DNA from: an uncultured Gilliamella sp.
GTDB taxonomy: Bacteria; Pseudomonadota; Gammaproteobacteria; Enterobacterales; Orbaceae
Length of the DNA: 64,000 nucleotides
Direction: 5' to 3'
Assembly: GCA_946480175.1 (NCBI GenBank)
Contig: CAMLIK010000003.1
Coordinates: 1 to 64,000 of the forward strand
Shown: piece after piece, positions 20,403-30,105 of the stretch
How the letters are laid out: every line of letters starts with the position of its first letter
Position numbering within the stretch: the stretch's first letter is position 1
Position numbers and translations under genes: made by a program
The notes under the pieces: generated by a model
What the model saw: only the letters and a program-made list of their open reading frames with translations
Databases searched by the model: none
What the model was told of the DNA's origin: nothing

Positions 20403-20732
20403 ATGACATTTTCTGAAGTAACAAAAATATTTGCGACAAGCTTGCCTGGTACTGATTCGTACGTAAAATTACGTAAGGCTATGAGAACATTAATCCAAGA
20501 AGATCCAAGTAACGCATCCGTTTACTTTTTGATATTTGGATTTGCACGCACTTATGTCATGTTATATGAAGATCAGGAAGTTTCACCACAATTTGCTGAG
20601 GACAATCAAAAATTAATGTTATCGTATCTCAATATACTTGATGAGGCTTTAAAAAAACAAGATGCCGAAAGTATCTATAAAGCATTAAATAAAGTAGTGA
20701 ATGAATACGAAAACAGCAAAAAGGTATTTTAG
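20403..20732 (+). CDS. Hypothetical protein, 109 residues
   Basis: I do not recognise this protein. It starts MTFSEVTKIFATSLPGTDSYVK and ends KVVNEYENSKKVF. It looks soluble and mostly helical, with no signal peptide, membrane helix, or cysteine or histidine cluster. One hydrophobic, aromatic stretch (VYFLIFGFARTYVMLYED) lies near the middle. A good promoter, a ribosome site at proper spacing and a terminator right behind it support a real, independently expressed gene. It lies between ydfG and the thr leader, a position that suggests no function. An in-frame start at 20361 is less likely because no ribosome site precedes it. Confidence 0.75.
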   Translation: MTFSEVTKIFATSLPGTDSYVKLRKAMRTLIQEDPSNASVYFLIFGFARTYVMLYEDQEVSPQFAEDNQKLMLSYLNILDEALKKQDAESIYKALNKVVNEYENSKKVF

Positions 20733-20739
20733 TTATTTA

Positions 20740-20769
20740 CAGCCTGACATGAAAATGTCGGGCTGTTTT
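20740..20769 (+). terminator. Terminator after the 109-residue gene
   Basis: CAGCCTGACAT at 20740-20750 pairs with ATGTCGGGCTG at 20755-20765 (one wobble) over a GAAA loop and is followed by TTTT. It separates this gene from the thr leader, which begins only about 30 bases later. Confidence 0.88.
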
Positions 20770-20795
20770 ATTTAGAGTTTATTTTAGGAAAAATA

Positions 20796-20867
20796 ATGAA
20801 TATTGTAATGATGATCTTAGGCATTATTAGTACCACCGGCACTATTATTAATTATAGGGCGGGTTAA
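20796..20867 (+). CDS. thrL: thr operon leader peptide, 23 codons
   Basis: A short frame with AGGAA upstream reads MNIVMMILGIISTTGTII and ends NYRAG before a TAA at 20865-20867. It holds three threonine and six isoleucine codons, mostly packed at 20823-20849. These are the two amino acids whose supply controls thrABC in E. coli. The peptide differs from E. coli ThrL, but its place before a terminator and thrA, and its overlap with the antiterminator strand, make the role clear. It is too short for ordinary gene finding. Confidence 0.9.
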   Translation: MNIVMMILGIISTTGTIINYRAG

Positions 20868-20917
20868 TTTTTCCTTAAAAAAATATCAAAAAACCCGCCC
20901 CAAAAGGCGGGTTTTTT
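20857..20917 (+). promoter_or_regulatory. Transcription attenuator of thrABC
   Basis: The terminator pairs AAAAAACCCGCC (20888-20899) with GGCGGGTTTTTT (20906-20917). The end of the leader-peptide frame, GGGCGGGTT at 20857-20865, is complementary to AACCCGCCC at 20892-20900 and can form a competing antiterminator. A ribosome that reaches the leader stop would cover 20857-20865 and let the terminator form. One stalled at the Ile/Thr codons would leave it free. About 128 AT-rich bases without a gene follow before thrA. Confidence 0.9.
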
Positions 20918-21045
20918 ACTTTGTAAAATAAAAAAGTTATAAAATTAAAGTAAATAGATTTCAAAATATTGATTTTATGAGTTTTTCTTAAAATTATATT
21001 TTGAATTATCATTGGCATAAATTAGGAAATTAAATAAGGTGAGAT

Positions 21046-23502
21046 ATGAAAGTTTTAAAATTTGGAGGAACATCAGTTGCCAACGCAGAACGGTTTTTGC
21101 GTGTAGCAGAGATTATTGAAAATAATGCTAAACAAGAACAAACGGCAACAGTTTTATCTGCACCAGCTAAAATTACTAACCATTTAGTTGCAATGGTTGA
21201 AAAAACCGTTGCAAAGCAAGATATCCAAACCAATATCTACGATGCTGAAAAAATCTTTGCAGATTTATTAACTGGTATTGCAAAAGCGTTACCTAATTTT
21301 GCCTATGAAGAAATGAAAAAGTTTGCTCTAAACGAGTTAAATAATGTCAAACAATTGTTAGAAGGTATTCGACTATTAGGTCAATGTCCTGATAGTATTA
21401 ATGCCACAATCATTTGCCGAGGGGAAAAACTTTCGATTGCAATTATGCAAGAATTGTTGAAGGCAAAAGGTCATGCTGTCACTGTTATTAATCCAGTAGC
21501 AATGTTAATTGCTACTGGGGATTATTTAGAATCAACAGTTGATATCATCGAATCATCTCATCGAATCAGTGAAATGCGTATTCCTCCAGAAAATATGATT
21601 TTGATGCCAGGTTTTACCGCAGGTAACGAAAAGGGGGAATTAGTTGTTTTAGGACGTAATGGTTCTGATTATTCTGCTTCAGTATTAGCCGCGTGTTTAC
21701 GCGCCAATAGCTGCGAAATTTGGACTGATGTGGATGGGGTTTATACGTGTGATCCTCGGATTGTTCCAGATGCCAAATTATTAAAAACGATGTCTTATCA
21801 AGAAGCAATGGAACTCTCTTATTTTGGTGCTAAGGTACTTCATCCAAGAACAATTTTACCTATAGCTCAATTCCAAATTCCATGCTTAATAAAAAATACT
21901 AATAATCCAGATGCACCAGGTACTTTAATTGGTGCTAATGTTATTGATAGTTCAACGCCTGTAAAAGGTATCACTAACCTAAATAATATGGCTATGATTA
22001 ATGTATCTGGTCCAGGATTAAAAGGCATGGTTGGTATGTCAGCTCGGGTTTTTTCCGCTATGTCTTATGCCGGTATTTCTGTGGTACTTATAACGCAATC
22101 GTCGTCTGAATATAGTATTAGTTTTTGTGTGCCTCAAACCGAACTTTATCGGGCTGAAGAGGCATTAAGTGAAGAATTTTATTTAGAATTAAAAGATGGT
22201 TTACTTGAACCAATTGAAGTGATCGAAAAATTGGCAATTATCTCAGTGGTTGGTGATGGTATGCGTACATTACGTGGCTTATCGGCTAATTTCTTTACAG
22301 CATTAGCTCGAGCCAATATTAACATTGTGGCAATTGCGCAAGGTTCATCAGAGCGCTCAATCTCTGTTGTAGTTGATAATGATGTTGCTGTAATGGGTGT
22401 GCGTGTGACTCACCAAATGTTATTTGGTACTGACAAAATGTTAGATGTGTTTGTTATTGGTGTTGGTGGTGTTGGTGGTGCATTGGTGGATCAAATCGGT
22501 CGTCAACAAAAATGGCTTAAAAATAAACAAATTGATCTGCGTGTTTGTGGTTTATTTAATTCCAAGCACTCTGTACTTAATCGTGATGGTATCAATTTAG
22601 ATAATTGGCGTAATCAAATAAAACAAAGTGAAACCAATTATACGTTAAATAGTATTATTGAATTTGCTAAAAATAACCGGCTCCTCAATCCAATTTTAGT
22701 CGACTGTACTTCAAGTAGTGAGGTATCAGATAAATATGTTGATTTTCTTGCTAATGGTTTTCATGTTGTAACACCGAATAAGAAAGCCAATACTAGTTCA
22801 ATGGCTTATTACCTTCGTTTACGCCAAGAGGCAGCAAATAGCAAGCGTAAATTCCAATATGATACTAACGTTGGTGCTGGGCTGCCGGTAATTGAGAATT
22901 TACAAAATTTGCTTAATGCCGGTGACGAATTAATTAAGTTTTCAGGTATTTTATCGGGTTCATTATCTTTTATTTTTGGTAAGTTAGATGAAGGTATGTC
23001 ATTATCAGAAGCAACGAAGTTGGCCAAAGAAAAGGGGTTTACTGAGCCTGACCCTCGTGATGACTTATCAGGTACCGACGTAGCTAGAAAACTATTAATC
23101 TTAGCAAGGGAGGCTGGATTACAACTTGAACTTGATCAAATTAAAGTTGAATCAGTGCTACCTGCAGAATATTCTCAAGGCTCTATTGATGAGTTTATGG
23201 CAAAATTGCCACAATTGGATTTGCAATTTAAAGAAAAATCAGAAAAAGCAGCTAAACAAGGAAAAGTACTACGTTATGTCGGTAGCATTGATGGAAATCA
23301 ATGTAGCGTCAAAATAGAAGCCGTTGATACTGATGATCCACTTTATAAAGTTAAAAATGGTGAAAATGCCTTAGCATTTTATACTAGGTATTATCAACCA
23401 ATTCCATTAGTATTACGTGGTTATGGTGCTGGTAATGATGTTACTGCAGCTGGTGTGTTTGCTGATATTTTACGAACCACATCTGGAAAAATTGGAGGCT
23501 AA
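21046..23502 (+). CDS. thrA: ThrA, bifunctional aspartokinase I / homoserine dehydrogenase I
   Basis: ThrA carries out the first and third steps from aspartate to threonine, methionine and isoleucine precursors. The 818-residue protein (E. coli 820) has the kinase motif [13 protein letters not shown] at its start. [12 protein letters not shown] and [15 protein letters not shown] follow, then paired ACT regulatory domains at about 310-460. The dehydrogenase begins at [17 protein letters not shown] (about 468) and has [14 protein letters not shown] and the [15 protein letters not shown] region. It is regulated by the upstream attenuator and, as in the family, probably by threonine feedback. thrB starts on the next base after its stop. 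Confidence 0.97.
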   Translation: MKVLKFGGTSVANAERFLRVAEIIENNAKQEQTATVLSAPAKITNHLVAMVEKTVAKQDIQTNIYDAEKIFADLLTGIAKALPNFAYEEMKKFALNELNNVKQLLEGIRLLGQCPDSINATIICRGEKLSIAIMQELLKAKGHAVTVINPVAMLIATGDYLESTVDIIESSHRISEMRIPPENMILMPGFTAGNEKGELVVLGRNGSDYSASVLAACLRANSCEIWTDVDGVYTCDPRIVPDAKLLKTMSYQEAMELSYFGAKVLHPRTILPIAQFQIPCLIKNTNNPDAPGTLIGANVIDSSTPVKGITNLNNMAMINVSGPGLKGMVGMSARVFSAMSYAGISVVLITQSSSEYSISFCVPQTELYRAEEALSEEFYLELKDGLLEPIEVIEKLAIISVVGDGMRTLRGLSANFFTALARANINIVAIAQGSSERSISVVVDNDVAVMGVRVTHQMLFGTDKMLDVFVIGVGGVGGALVDQIGRQQKWLKNKQIDLRVCGLFNSKHSVLNRDGINLDNWRNQIKQSETNYTLNSIIEFAKNNRLLNPILVDCTSSSEVSDKYVDFLANGFHVVTPNKKANTSSMAYYLRLRQEAANSKRKFQYDTNVGAGLPVIENLQNLLNAGDELIKFSGILSGSLSFIFGKLDEGMSLSEATKLAKEKGFTEPDPRDDLSGTDVARKLLILAREAGLQLELDQIKVESVLPAEYSQGSIDEFMAKLPQLDLQFKEKSEKAAKQGKVLRYVGSIDGNQCSVKIEAVDTDDPLYKVKNGENALAFYTRYYQPIPLVLRGYGAGNDVTAAGVFADILRTTSGKIGG

Positions 23503-24441
23503 ATGAGTCATAAATCATTAACTATTTATGCACCTGCATCAATGGCAAATATTAGCGTTGGCTTTGATATTTTAGGTGCAGCAATCAATCCAATTAGTGG
23601 TGCGATGTTAGGTGACTGCATAACCATTGAGTCTGCAACTGAGTTTCGCCTTACAAGCAGAGGTCAATTTGTTAAAAAACTACCGAAAGACCCAAAATAC
23701 AATATTGTGTATCAATGTTGGCAACGTTTTTGTAAAGCTATGGGTAAAACATTACCGGTTAAAATAACGCTAGAAAAAAATATGCCAATTGGTTCTGGAT
23801 TAGGTTCAAGTGCTTGTTCTGTTGTTGGCGCTTTTGTTGCGTTAAATAAGTTTTTTGATGAACCATTTAATGAATTTGAAATGCTTACCATGATGGGGGA
23901 ACTGGAAGGTCGCATTTCTGGTAGTGTACATTATGATAATGTCGCTCCTTGTTACTTAGGTGGAATGCAACTTATCCTTGATGAAATGGGGGTGATAAGT
24001 GAAGCGATACCGCATTTTGACAATTGGTATTGGGTAATGGCTTATCCAGGTATTAAAGTTTCTACCGCTGAAGCTCGAGCAATATTACCTGCTCAATACC
24101 AAAAAGCAGATTGTGTTGCGCATGGTCGTTATGTAGGTGGTTTTTTACATGCTTGTTATACTAAACAACCTAAACTTGCTTCGGCAATGTTGATTGATAA
24201 TATTGCTGAGCCTTATCGTAAACAGTTGCTACCTAATTTTGATGCGACACAAAAAAAGGTAAAACAACTTGGTGCATTAGCCTCTGGTATATCAGGTTCA
24301 GGACCGACAATGTTTGTGGTAGCAGATAATCTTGAAACTGCACAGCAAATAGAGTCATTATTGAAAAGTTCTTATTTGCAAAATGAAGATGGTTTTACTC
24401 ATATTTGTAAAATAGATCCACATGGTGCAAGAGAGATTTAA
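23503..24441 (+). CDS. thrB: ThrB, homoserine kinase
   Basis: ThrB phosphorylates homoserine with ATP. The 312-residue GHMP-family protein has [17 protein letters not shown] at the start, the phosphate-binding loop [16 protein letters not shown] (about 91-106), and [13 protein letters not shown] near the C-terminus. It directly abuts thrA with no spacer, so translation is probably coupled. thrC follows 77 bases later. Confidence 0.97.
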   Translation: MSHKSLTIYAPASMANISVGFDILGAAINPISGAMLGDCITIESATEFRLTSRGQFVKKLPKDPKYNIVYQCWQRFCKAMGKTLPVKITLEKNMPIGSGLGSSACSVVGAFVALNKFFDEPFNEFEMLTMMGELEGRISGSVHYDNVAPCYLGGMQLILDEMGVISEAIPHFDNWYWVMAYPGIKVSTAEARAILPAQYQKADCVAHGRYVGGFLHACYTKQPKLASAMLIDNIAEPYRKQLLPNFDATQKKVKQLGALASGISGSGPTMFVVADNLETAQQIESLLKSSYLQNEDGFTHICKIDPHGAREI

Positions 24442-24518
24442 GTTAATTGTTATTAAATAAAACAATAAGATTAAATCAAAAAGAAAACAATTAAAGTATA
24501 AAATTATTGGAAAATATT

Positions 24519-25808
24519 ATGAAACTGTATAACTTAAAAGATCATTCCGAGCAGGTTAGTTTTGCGCAGGCGGTACAACAAGGATTAGGAAGAGGACAAG
24601 GTTTGTTTTTCCCAGAACAATTACCAAAATTTTCTGCGCAAGAAATAGAAGCATTATTAAAAATGGACTTTATTACACGAAGTGCCAAAATCTTATCCGC
24701 TTTTATTGGCAATGAAATTAACGATAATGATATGCATCGATTAGTGCAAAATGCTTTCCAATTTCCTGCCCCCGTTAAATCGGTAGAAGATGATATTGGA
24801 TCATTAGAACTTTATCATGGTCCGACATTAGCATTTAAAGATTTTGGTGGACGCTTTATGGCACAAGCTTTAGTCCAAGTTGCTGCCGATAAAAAAATCA
24901 CCATTTTGACTGCAACTTCGGGAGATACTGGTGCTGCTGTTGCCCATGCATTTTATCACTTACCAAATATTCGTGTCGTGATTTTATATCCAGAAGGTAA
25001 AATTAGCCCATTACAAGAGAAGCTCTTTTGTACGTTAGGTGATAACATTCACACCATCGCTATTCAAAGTGATTTTGATGCCTGCCAAGCTTTAGTTAAA
25101 AAAGCGTTTGATGATGAAGAACTAAAAACTACTATTGGTTTAAATTCAGCTAATTCTATCAATATCAGTCGGCTTTTGGCGCAGATCTGCTATTATTTTG
25201 AGGCTTACGCGCAGCTTACCGCCAAACAACGTGAACAATTAGTTATTTCCGTACCAAGTGGTAATTTTGGTGATTTAACTGCTGGTTTACTAGCAAAAAC
25301 CATGGGACTACCTATCAAACGTTTTATTGCTGCGACAAATGCTAATGATACTGTTCCTCGTTATTTAGAAACGGGTAAATGGGAGCCCCATAAAACTGTG
25401 GCAACATTATCTAATGCTATGGATGTTAGTCAACCAAACAACTGGCCAAGGATTGAAGAAATTTATCAGAGGGAAGATTGGATACTTAAATCATTAGGGC
25501 ATGCAGCTGTTTCAGATGAAACTTCAGTAAAAACGGTTCAGGAATTGGATAAAAAAGGTTATTTATCCGAACCTCATGGTGCTATTGCCTATCGGGCATT
25601 ACGAGATCAGTTGCAAGAAGGAGAGTATGGTTTATTTTTAGGGACAGCTCATCCAGCTAAATTTAAAGAAGTAGTTGAAGACATCCTTGGTCGATCAATT
25701 TCATTACCATCAGCCTTGGCTGAAAGAGCTGAGATGCCATTACTTTCTCACTATATGCCGGATAATTTTACTAAATTGCGTGATTTCTTAATCTCATTAA
25801 CATGGTAA
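24519..25808 (+). CDS. thrC: ThrC, threonine synthase
   Basis: ThrC converts O-phosphohomoserine to threonine using PLP. The 429-residue protein starts MKLYNLKDHSEQVSFAQAV like E. coli. The PLP lysine lies in GPTLAFKDFGGRFMAQ (about 107), followed by LTATSGDTGAAVAHAF, and VPSGNFGDLTAGLLAK binds the cofactor phosphate. An in-frame TTG at 24507 was rejected in favour of the ATG at 24519. It ends the thr operon and is followed by a terminator. Confidence 0.97.
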   Translation: MKLYNLKDHSEQVSFAQAVQQGLGRGQGLFFPEQLPKFSAQEIEALLKMDFITRSAKILSAFIGNEINDNDMHRLVQNAFQFPAPVKSVEDDIGSLELYHGPTLAFKDFGGRFMAQALVQVAADKKITILTATSGDTGAAVAHAFYHLPNIRVVILYPEGKISPLQEKLFCTLGDNIHTIAIQSDFDACQALVKKAFDDEELKTTIGLNSANSINISRLLAQICYYFEAYAQLTAKQREQLVISVPSGNFGDLTAGLLAKTMGLPIKRFIAATNANDTVPRYLETGKWEPHKTVATLSNAMDVSQPNNWPRIEEIYQREDWILKSLGHAAVSDETSVKTVQELDKKGYLSEPHGAIAYRALRDQLQEGEYGLFLGTAHPAKFKEVVEDILGRSISLPSALAERAEMPLLSHYMPDNFTKLRDFLISLTW

Positions 25809-25819
25809 ATATGGTTGCC

Positions 25820-25844
25820 GTCACTAGATTGGTGACAGTTTTTT
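25820..25844 (+). terminator. Probable terminator of the thr operon
   Basis: GTCAC at 25820-25824 pairs with GTGAC at 25832-25836, and six T bases follow at 25839-25844. The stem is short but the T-run and position fit. The sequence to nrdR is AT-rich. Confidence 0.65.
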
Positions 25845-25957
25845 AAAATTTATTTTGATTACAAATTTTTAGAGTATATATTACTTAGCTGAAATCTTGT
25901 TTAAATGGCTAATTTCGGCTATTGTAATATAAGTTAAAACGTTATCAGGTTATATTT

Positions 25958-26410
25958 ATGCACTGTCCGTTTTGTAATGCAGATGATACAAAAGTTATTG
26001 ATTCTCGCTTAGTAGGTGAAGGTTTTCAGGTTCGCCGTCGTCGACAATGTGTCGAATGTAATGAACGGTTTACCACATTTGAAATGGCTGAATTAATTAT
26101 GCCTAATGTTATCAAAAGCAATAAAGTTCGTGAACCTTTCAATGAAGATAAACTTCGCAATGGTATAAAGCGAGCTCTAGAAAAACGCCCTGTTAGTTTT
26201 GATGCAATAGAAGATGCAATTACTCGAATTAAATCAAAACTTAGAGTAGCTGGAGAAAGAGAAGTGCCAACCAAATTAATTGGTGATTTTGTTATTGAAG
26301 AACTTAAAAACCTTGATAAAGTCGCCTATATTCGTTTTGCATCGGTTTATTTCAGCTTTGACGACATTGAACAATTTAGTAATGAAATTGCTAAATTGCA
26401 GCAAAAGTAA
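25958..26410 (+). CDS. nrdR: NrdR, ribonucleotide reductase repressor
   Basis: NrdR is a nucleotide-sensing repressor of ribonucleotide reductase genes. The 150-residue protein has a zinc ribbon with C3, C6, C31 and C34 (MHCPFC and [17 protein letters not shown]). The ATP-cone domain runs from about residue 47 ([25 protein letters not shown]). Length and sequence are as in E. coli. It precedes ribD by eight bases, the same pair order as in enterics. No nrd gene or obvious NrdR box is in this window, so its targets lie elsewhere. Confidence 0.96.
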   Translation: MHCPFCNADDTKVIDSRLVGEGFQVRRRRQCVECNERFTTFEMAELIMPNVIKSNKVREPFNEDKLRNGIKRALEKRPVSFDAIEDAITRIKSKLRVAGEREVPTKLIGDFVIEELKNLDKVAYIRFASVYFSFDDIEQFSNEIAKLQQK

Positions 26411-26418
26411 TCTAAATT

Positions 26419-27528
26419 ATGATTATAGGTAAAGATCAATTTTATATGCAGCAAGCTATTGAACTAGCTAAGCTTGGCCGTTTTACGACTACCCCAAATC
26501 CTAATGTGGGTTGTATCATTGTTAAAAATGATTGCATTATTGGTAAAGGCTTTCATATTAAAGCCGGTTTACCACATGCAGAAGTCTATGCATTGAAAAT
26601 GGCAGGCAATCAAGCTAAGGATGCTACCGCTTATGTAACACTTGAACCCTGTAGCCATTATGGACGAACTCCTCCTTGTGCTGATGCCCTTGTTAAATCG
26701 GGAATTAAGCGTGTGGTTATTGCTATGCAAGATCCTAACCCCAATGTAGCTGGACAAGGTATAAAACGATTGAATGATGCTGGTATAGAAGTCAGTGTTG
26801 GTGTATTAGCCAATCAAGCGGAAGCCATCAATCAAGCCTTTTTAAAACGTATGCGGACAGGTATGCCATTTGTACAATTGAAAATGGCAGTTTCGTTGGA
26901 CGGAAAAATAGCCATGGCATCAGGCGAAAGTAAATGGATAACATCGGCTGCTGCTAGACAAGATGTTCAACAATTTAGAGCTCAAGCAAGTTGTATTTTA
27001 AGTACCAGAAAAACAGTTCATGTAGATAATGCCAGTTTAACTGTTAGATATAATGAATTACCTAATTTAATAAAAACAATTTATCCTTTAGACGAAGTTC
27101 GTCAACCAGTTCGAGTGATAATTGATAGCCAAAATCAAATGATGGGTGATGAAAATATTTTTAACCAACCAGGTGAAACATGGCTAGTTAGAAAGAAAAA
27201 CCTTTCAATATCATTCTCAAATACCAAATTAATCATTGTATCATCAAGCAATAATCACATCAATTTATCAGAATTATTATCCATATTAGCCAAACAGCAA
27301 ATTAATTCTATTTGGGTTGAAGCGGGAGCCCAGCTAGCTGGTGCATTAATTGAACAGGATCTTGTTGATGAATTAATTCTATATTATGCACCTAAATTGC
27401 TGGGCCATAATGCACAAGATATGTGTGTATTACCTAATCTACAAAAACTCTCATTAGCGCCGCAATTTCGTTTTGAATCAGTTGAAATGATCGGTGATGA
27501 TTTAAGGATTATTTTAAAAAGAAAGTAA
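26419..27528 (+). CDS. ribD: RibD, bifunctional riboflavin pyrimidine deaminase/reductase
   Basis: RibD performs the second and third steps of riboflavin synthesis from GTP. The 369-residue protein has a deaminase domain with zinc ligands H53, C78 and C87 and catalytic E55 (PHAEVYALK and EPCSHYGRTPPC). The reductase domain runs from about 150 (PFVQLKMAVSLDGKIAMASGESKWITS) to SIWVEAGAQLAGALIEQDLVDELILY. In E. coli ribH and nusB follow. Here the synteny stops and about 640 bases without an intact gene come next. Confidence 0.95.
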   Translation: MIIGKDQFYMQQAIELAKLGRFTTTPNPNVGCIIVKNDCIIGKGFHIKAGLPHAEVYALKMAGNQAKDATAYVTLEPCSHYGRTPPCADALVKSGIKRVVIAMQDPNPNVAGQGIKRLNDAGIEVSVGVLANQAEAINQAFLKRMRTGMPFVQLKMAVSLDGKIAMASGESKWITSAAARQDVQQFRAQASCILSTRKTVHVDNASLTVRYNELPNLIKTIYPLDEVRQPVRVIIDSQNQMMGDENIFNQPGETWLVRKKNLSISFSNTKLIIVSSSNNHINLSELLSILAKQQINSIWVEAGAQLAGALIEQDLVDELILYYAPKLLGHNAQDMCVLPNLQKLSLAPQFRFESVEMIGDDLRIILKRK

Positions 27529-28124
27529 ACCTCAATCTTGGCGATAGTTTAATAACCTATTTTAAATAAGATTAAAACAGGAAATAGAAAAGTGATTTAA
27601 TTGATACAGTTGAAAAATTAAAATGTTCTATGCTCAATATTGAACATTTTTTTAGATTAGATGAATATCAAACTATCGAAAATTTTAGTTATGCTGATAT
27701 CTAAGAAGTAAAAAAAGTACGTGATTATCAAATTCTATTTTTTATATTTTAGATCATGTTTAAGCGTTATCAATTGATAAAGTTATGGATAACAGGTTGT
27801 TAATTGATAAATCACATCACATTTCGAGTTACCTTGATTTTAAAATTAGTTACCAATTCAAACTAACTGATGATTTCACTTGTAATTATAGGTTTAAAAA
27901 TTATATCTATGAAGATTATATGCAGTATTATAATGATTTTGAATGAATGCTAATTGTTTTAGGTATTAATTGGCAATGCATTTTAGTTTCATTTGAAATG
28001 ATTAATAATAAAACAATTATCAATAATCGTTTGGAAGGTTTTAATACCTAATATTCGGCGTAGTTTAAAAACTAACTTTATTTACCGATTTAATTGCTCC
28101 GTCGTTAATAAGACTAAGATAAAA
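27529..28124 (+). pseudogene. Gene-free stretch with possible decayed coding sequence
   Basis: No intact gene is visible between ribD and the PTS operon terminator. Protein-like fragments appear in succession on the plus strand. One, near 27615-27705, contains NIEHFFRLDEYQTIENFSY before a stop. A second is a 53-codon frame at 27785-27946 starting MDNRLLIDKSHHISSYLDF and ending MQYYNDFE. A third, starting at 27945, reads MLIVLGINWQCILVS. They could be pieces of one frameshifted gene, but I recognise no family and chance AT-rich frames cannot be excluded. Confidence 0.35.
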
Positions 28125-28163
28125 ATCCCATGAGTTCACATATATCATTTCTTCTCATGGGAT
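28125..28163 (-). terminator. Terminator of the ketose PTS operon
   Basis: ATCCCATGAG at 28125-28134 pairs perfectly with CTCATGGGAT at 28154-28163 over a 19-base loop. On the minus strand the stem is followed by TTTT, eight bases past the EIIA stop. Confidence 0.85.
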
Positions 28164-28170
28164 GATAATA

Positions 28171-28608
28171 TTAGTTTCCTTGAAGGATTGTTAATAGTTC
28201 TTCTGGTTTTTTAACGGATTGAATTCGCTTTATTGTATCTTCAGCAATAACTGCTCTTGTTAATTGGCGCAAAATATCTAAGTGTTCATTACTTTTTGCC
28301 GCTATACCAATAACAACATAGGCAATATTATTATCTTCATCCCAATTTATTCCATCAGGGTAATAGATGACTTTTAATCCTGTTTGTATAACACTATCAC
28401 GTTTATCGGTAGTTCCATGAGGAATTGCTATACCATTACCCAGAAAAGTTGATATTTGCAGATCACGATCGAACATCGATTGAGTATAATCGGGCATTAC
28501 TAATCCTGCTTTTATCATATTTTCTGATACCGCTTTTATTGCATCTTGTTTAGTATAAAAGCCATTTATAATAGATATGTCTTCAACTTTTAATTGTATA
28601 TTGCTCAT
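28171..28608 (-). CDS. PTS system EIIA component, mannitol/fructose class
   Basis: EIIA takes phosphate from HPr and passes it to the EIIB domain. The 145-residue protein is a stand-alone type-2 EIIA domain with the phosphorylated H64 in GNGIAIPHGTTDK. IGIAAKSNEHLDILRQLTRAV is typical of the family. It is closer in pattern to the EIIA domain of mannitol permease than to FruB-type EIIA, and it has no HPr-like domain. It lies 68 bases after the EIIBC gene as the last gene of the leftward operon and should serve that permease. Confidence 0.9.
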   Translation of the reverse strand: MSNIQLKVEDISIINGFYTKQDAIKAVSENMIKAGLVMPDYTQSMFDRDLQISTFLGNGIAIPHGTTDKRDSVIQTGLKVIYYPDGINWDEDNNIAYVVIGIAAKSNEHLDILRQLTRAVIAEDTIKRIQSVKKPEELLTILQGN

Positions 28609-28676
28609 TTATTTTCCTTAAAAATTCATATATATTCAAAAGATCAATTTATTAGCCATATTTAATAATTGACTTT

Positions 28677-30086
28677 TTATTTTTCAACAGTCGATTTTCG
28701 TTTTTCACGTATACGACATAAACCTAATAAAATTGCTCCGACTAATGCACCTATAAAAATACAACCAACCCACATGAAAGGTTTATTGACTAAAGGTAGG
28801 ACTAAAAATCCTCCATGAGGTGCAGGAACTTGGATTTGACTAATAAAAGTTAATACTGAGGCAATAGCTGATGAAAACATCATAATTGGAATAACGTGTA
28901 ATGGATCTTTGGCAGCAAATGGAATAGCGCCTTCGGTTATATGAGTTGAACCAAGTATATAATTTACAATGCCAGCAGCACGCTCTTCTTCAGTAAATGC
29001 TTTACTTCGGAAAATAGTAGTTGAAAAGGCAATAACAAAAGGAGGGACAATACAGGCAGCGGAAACACCAGCCATAAAATAGTAATTACCTTCTCCTAAC
29101 AGCATTGTACCTGTTACATAAGCAGCTTTATTGATAGGGCCACCGAAGTCGAAAGAGCACATTGCACCAATAACAATTCCTAATAAAATAGGATTAGCAG
29201 ATTGCAATGAGGCTAACCATTCTTTCATGCCATTATTAACAACAGCAATCGGTCCACCAAGTAAAAACATGCCTGCACCAATCACAAATACCCCTATTAA
29301 TGGCATTATGAAAATTGATTTAAGTCCTTCAAATGCACGAGGAAGGCCATCTAAAAGTCTTTTAACAATCAGCATTAAATAACCAGCAGCGAATCCAGCA
29401 ATAATACCACCTAAAAAACCTGCACCAGTTATATTAGCAATTAAACCACCGACAAAACCAGCTACCATACCTGGTCGCCCACTTATTGAATAAGCTAAAA
29501 AACCTGTAAAAATAGGGACCATAATACCGAAAGCTTGGCCACCAATTTTCATTAGTAATGCAGCAAACTCATTATATTGAGGATTGCTTTGATCTGCGGA
29601 ATAAATACCCCATAGAAATGACAATGCAATTAATACCCCTCCAGCAACAACGAATGGTAACATATTTGAAACACCACTCATAAGATGCTTATATATTTGT
29701 CGACCAACAGATTCTTTTAATTCATTTTGATTTGGTAGTTCTGATGAGTGACTGTTATTTTTTAAGTTTTTGCGAATAGGTACTGTTCCTGTGTTTATTT
29801 TTTCAATAAGTATAGTCGCTTTATGGATACCATCTTTTACAGGTACTTCAATAACCGGTAATCCATTAAAACGATCAGGATTAACATCTTTATCAGCCGC
29901 AATAATCACACCAATTGCATCAGCAATATCTGCATCAGTAATTAGGTTTTCTACACCACTTGCTCCATTGGTTTCTACTTTAATTTCAATCCCAGCTTTT
30001 TGAGCTGCTGATTTCAATGCTTCTTCTGCCATATAAGTATGTGCTATACCTGTAGGACAACCTGTTACTGCTAGTATTTTTTTCAT
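28677..30086 (-). CDS. PTS system EIIBC component, fructose family
   Basis: This permease imports and phosphorylates a sugar. The 469-residue protein has one EIIB domain (about 1-100) with the phosphocysteine C10 in TGCPTGIAHTYMAEEAL. A charged linker and a fructose-family EIIC domain with about nine or ten membrane helices follow (GVSNMLPFVVAGGVLIALSF, SGRPGMVAGFVGG, GPINKAAYVTG, GSTHITEGAIPFAAKDP). E. coli FruA has an extra EIIB-like domain that is absent here. Family rules predict a sugar 1-phosphate as product, which fits the kinase gene 19 bases upstream. The exact ketose is unknown. Confidence 0.92.
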   Translation of the reverse strand: MKKILAVTGCPTGIAHTYMAEEALKSAAQKAGIEIKVETNGASGVENLITDADIADAIGVIIAADKDVNPDRFNGLPVIEVPVKDGIHKATILIEKINTGTVPIRKNLKNNSHSSELPNQNELKESVGRQIYKHLMSGVSNMLPFVVAGGVLIALSFLWGIYSADQSNPQYNEFAALLMKIGGQAFGIMVPIFTGFLAYSISGRPGMVAGFVGGLIANITGAGFLGGIIAGFAAGYLMLIVKRLLDGLPRAFEGLKSIFIMPLIGVFVIGAGMFLLGGPIAVVNNGMKEWLASLQSANPILLGIVIGAMCSFDFGGPINKAAYVTGTMLLGEGNYYFMAGVSAACIVPPFVIAFSTTIFRSKAFTEEERAAGIVNYILGSTHITEGAIPFAAKDPLHVIPIMMFSSAIASVLTFISQIQVPAPHGGFLVLPLVNKPFMWVGCIFIGALVGAILLGLCRIREKRKSTVEK

Positions 30087-30105
30087 AACAATTTTCCATT
30101 TAATT

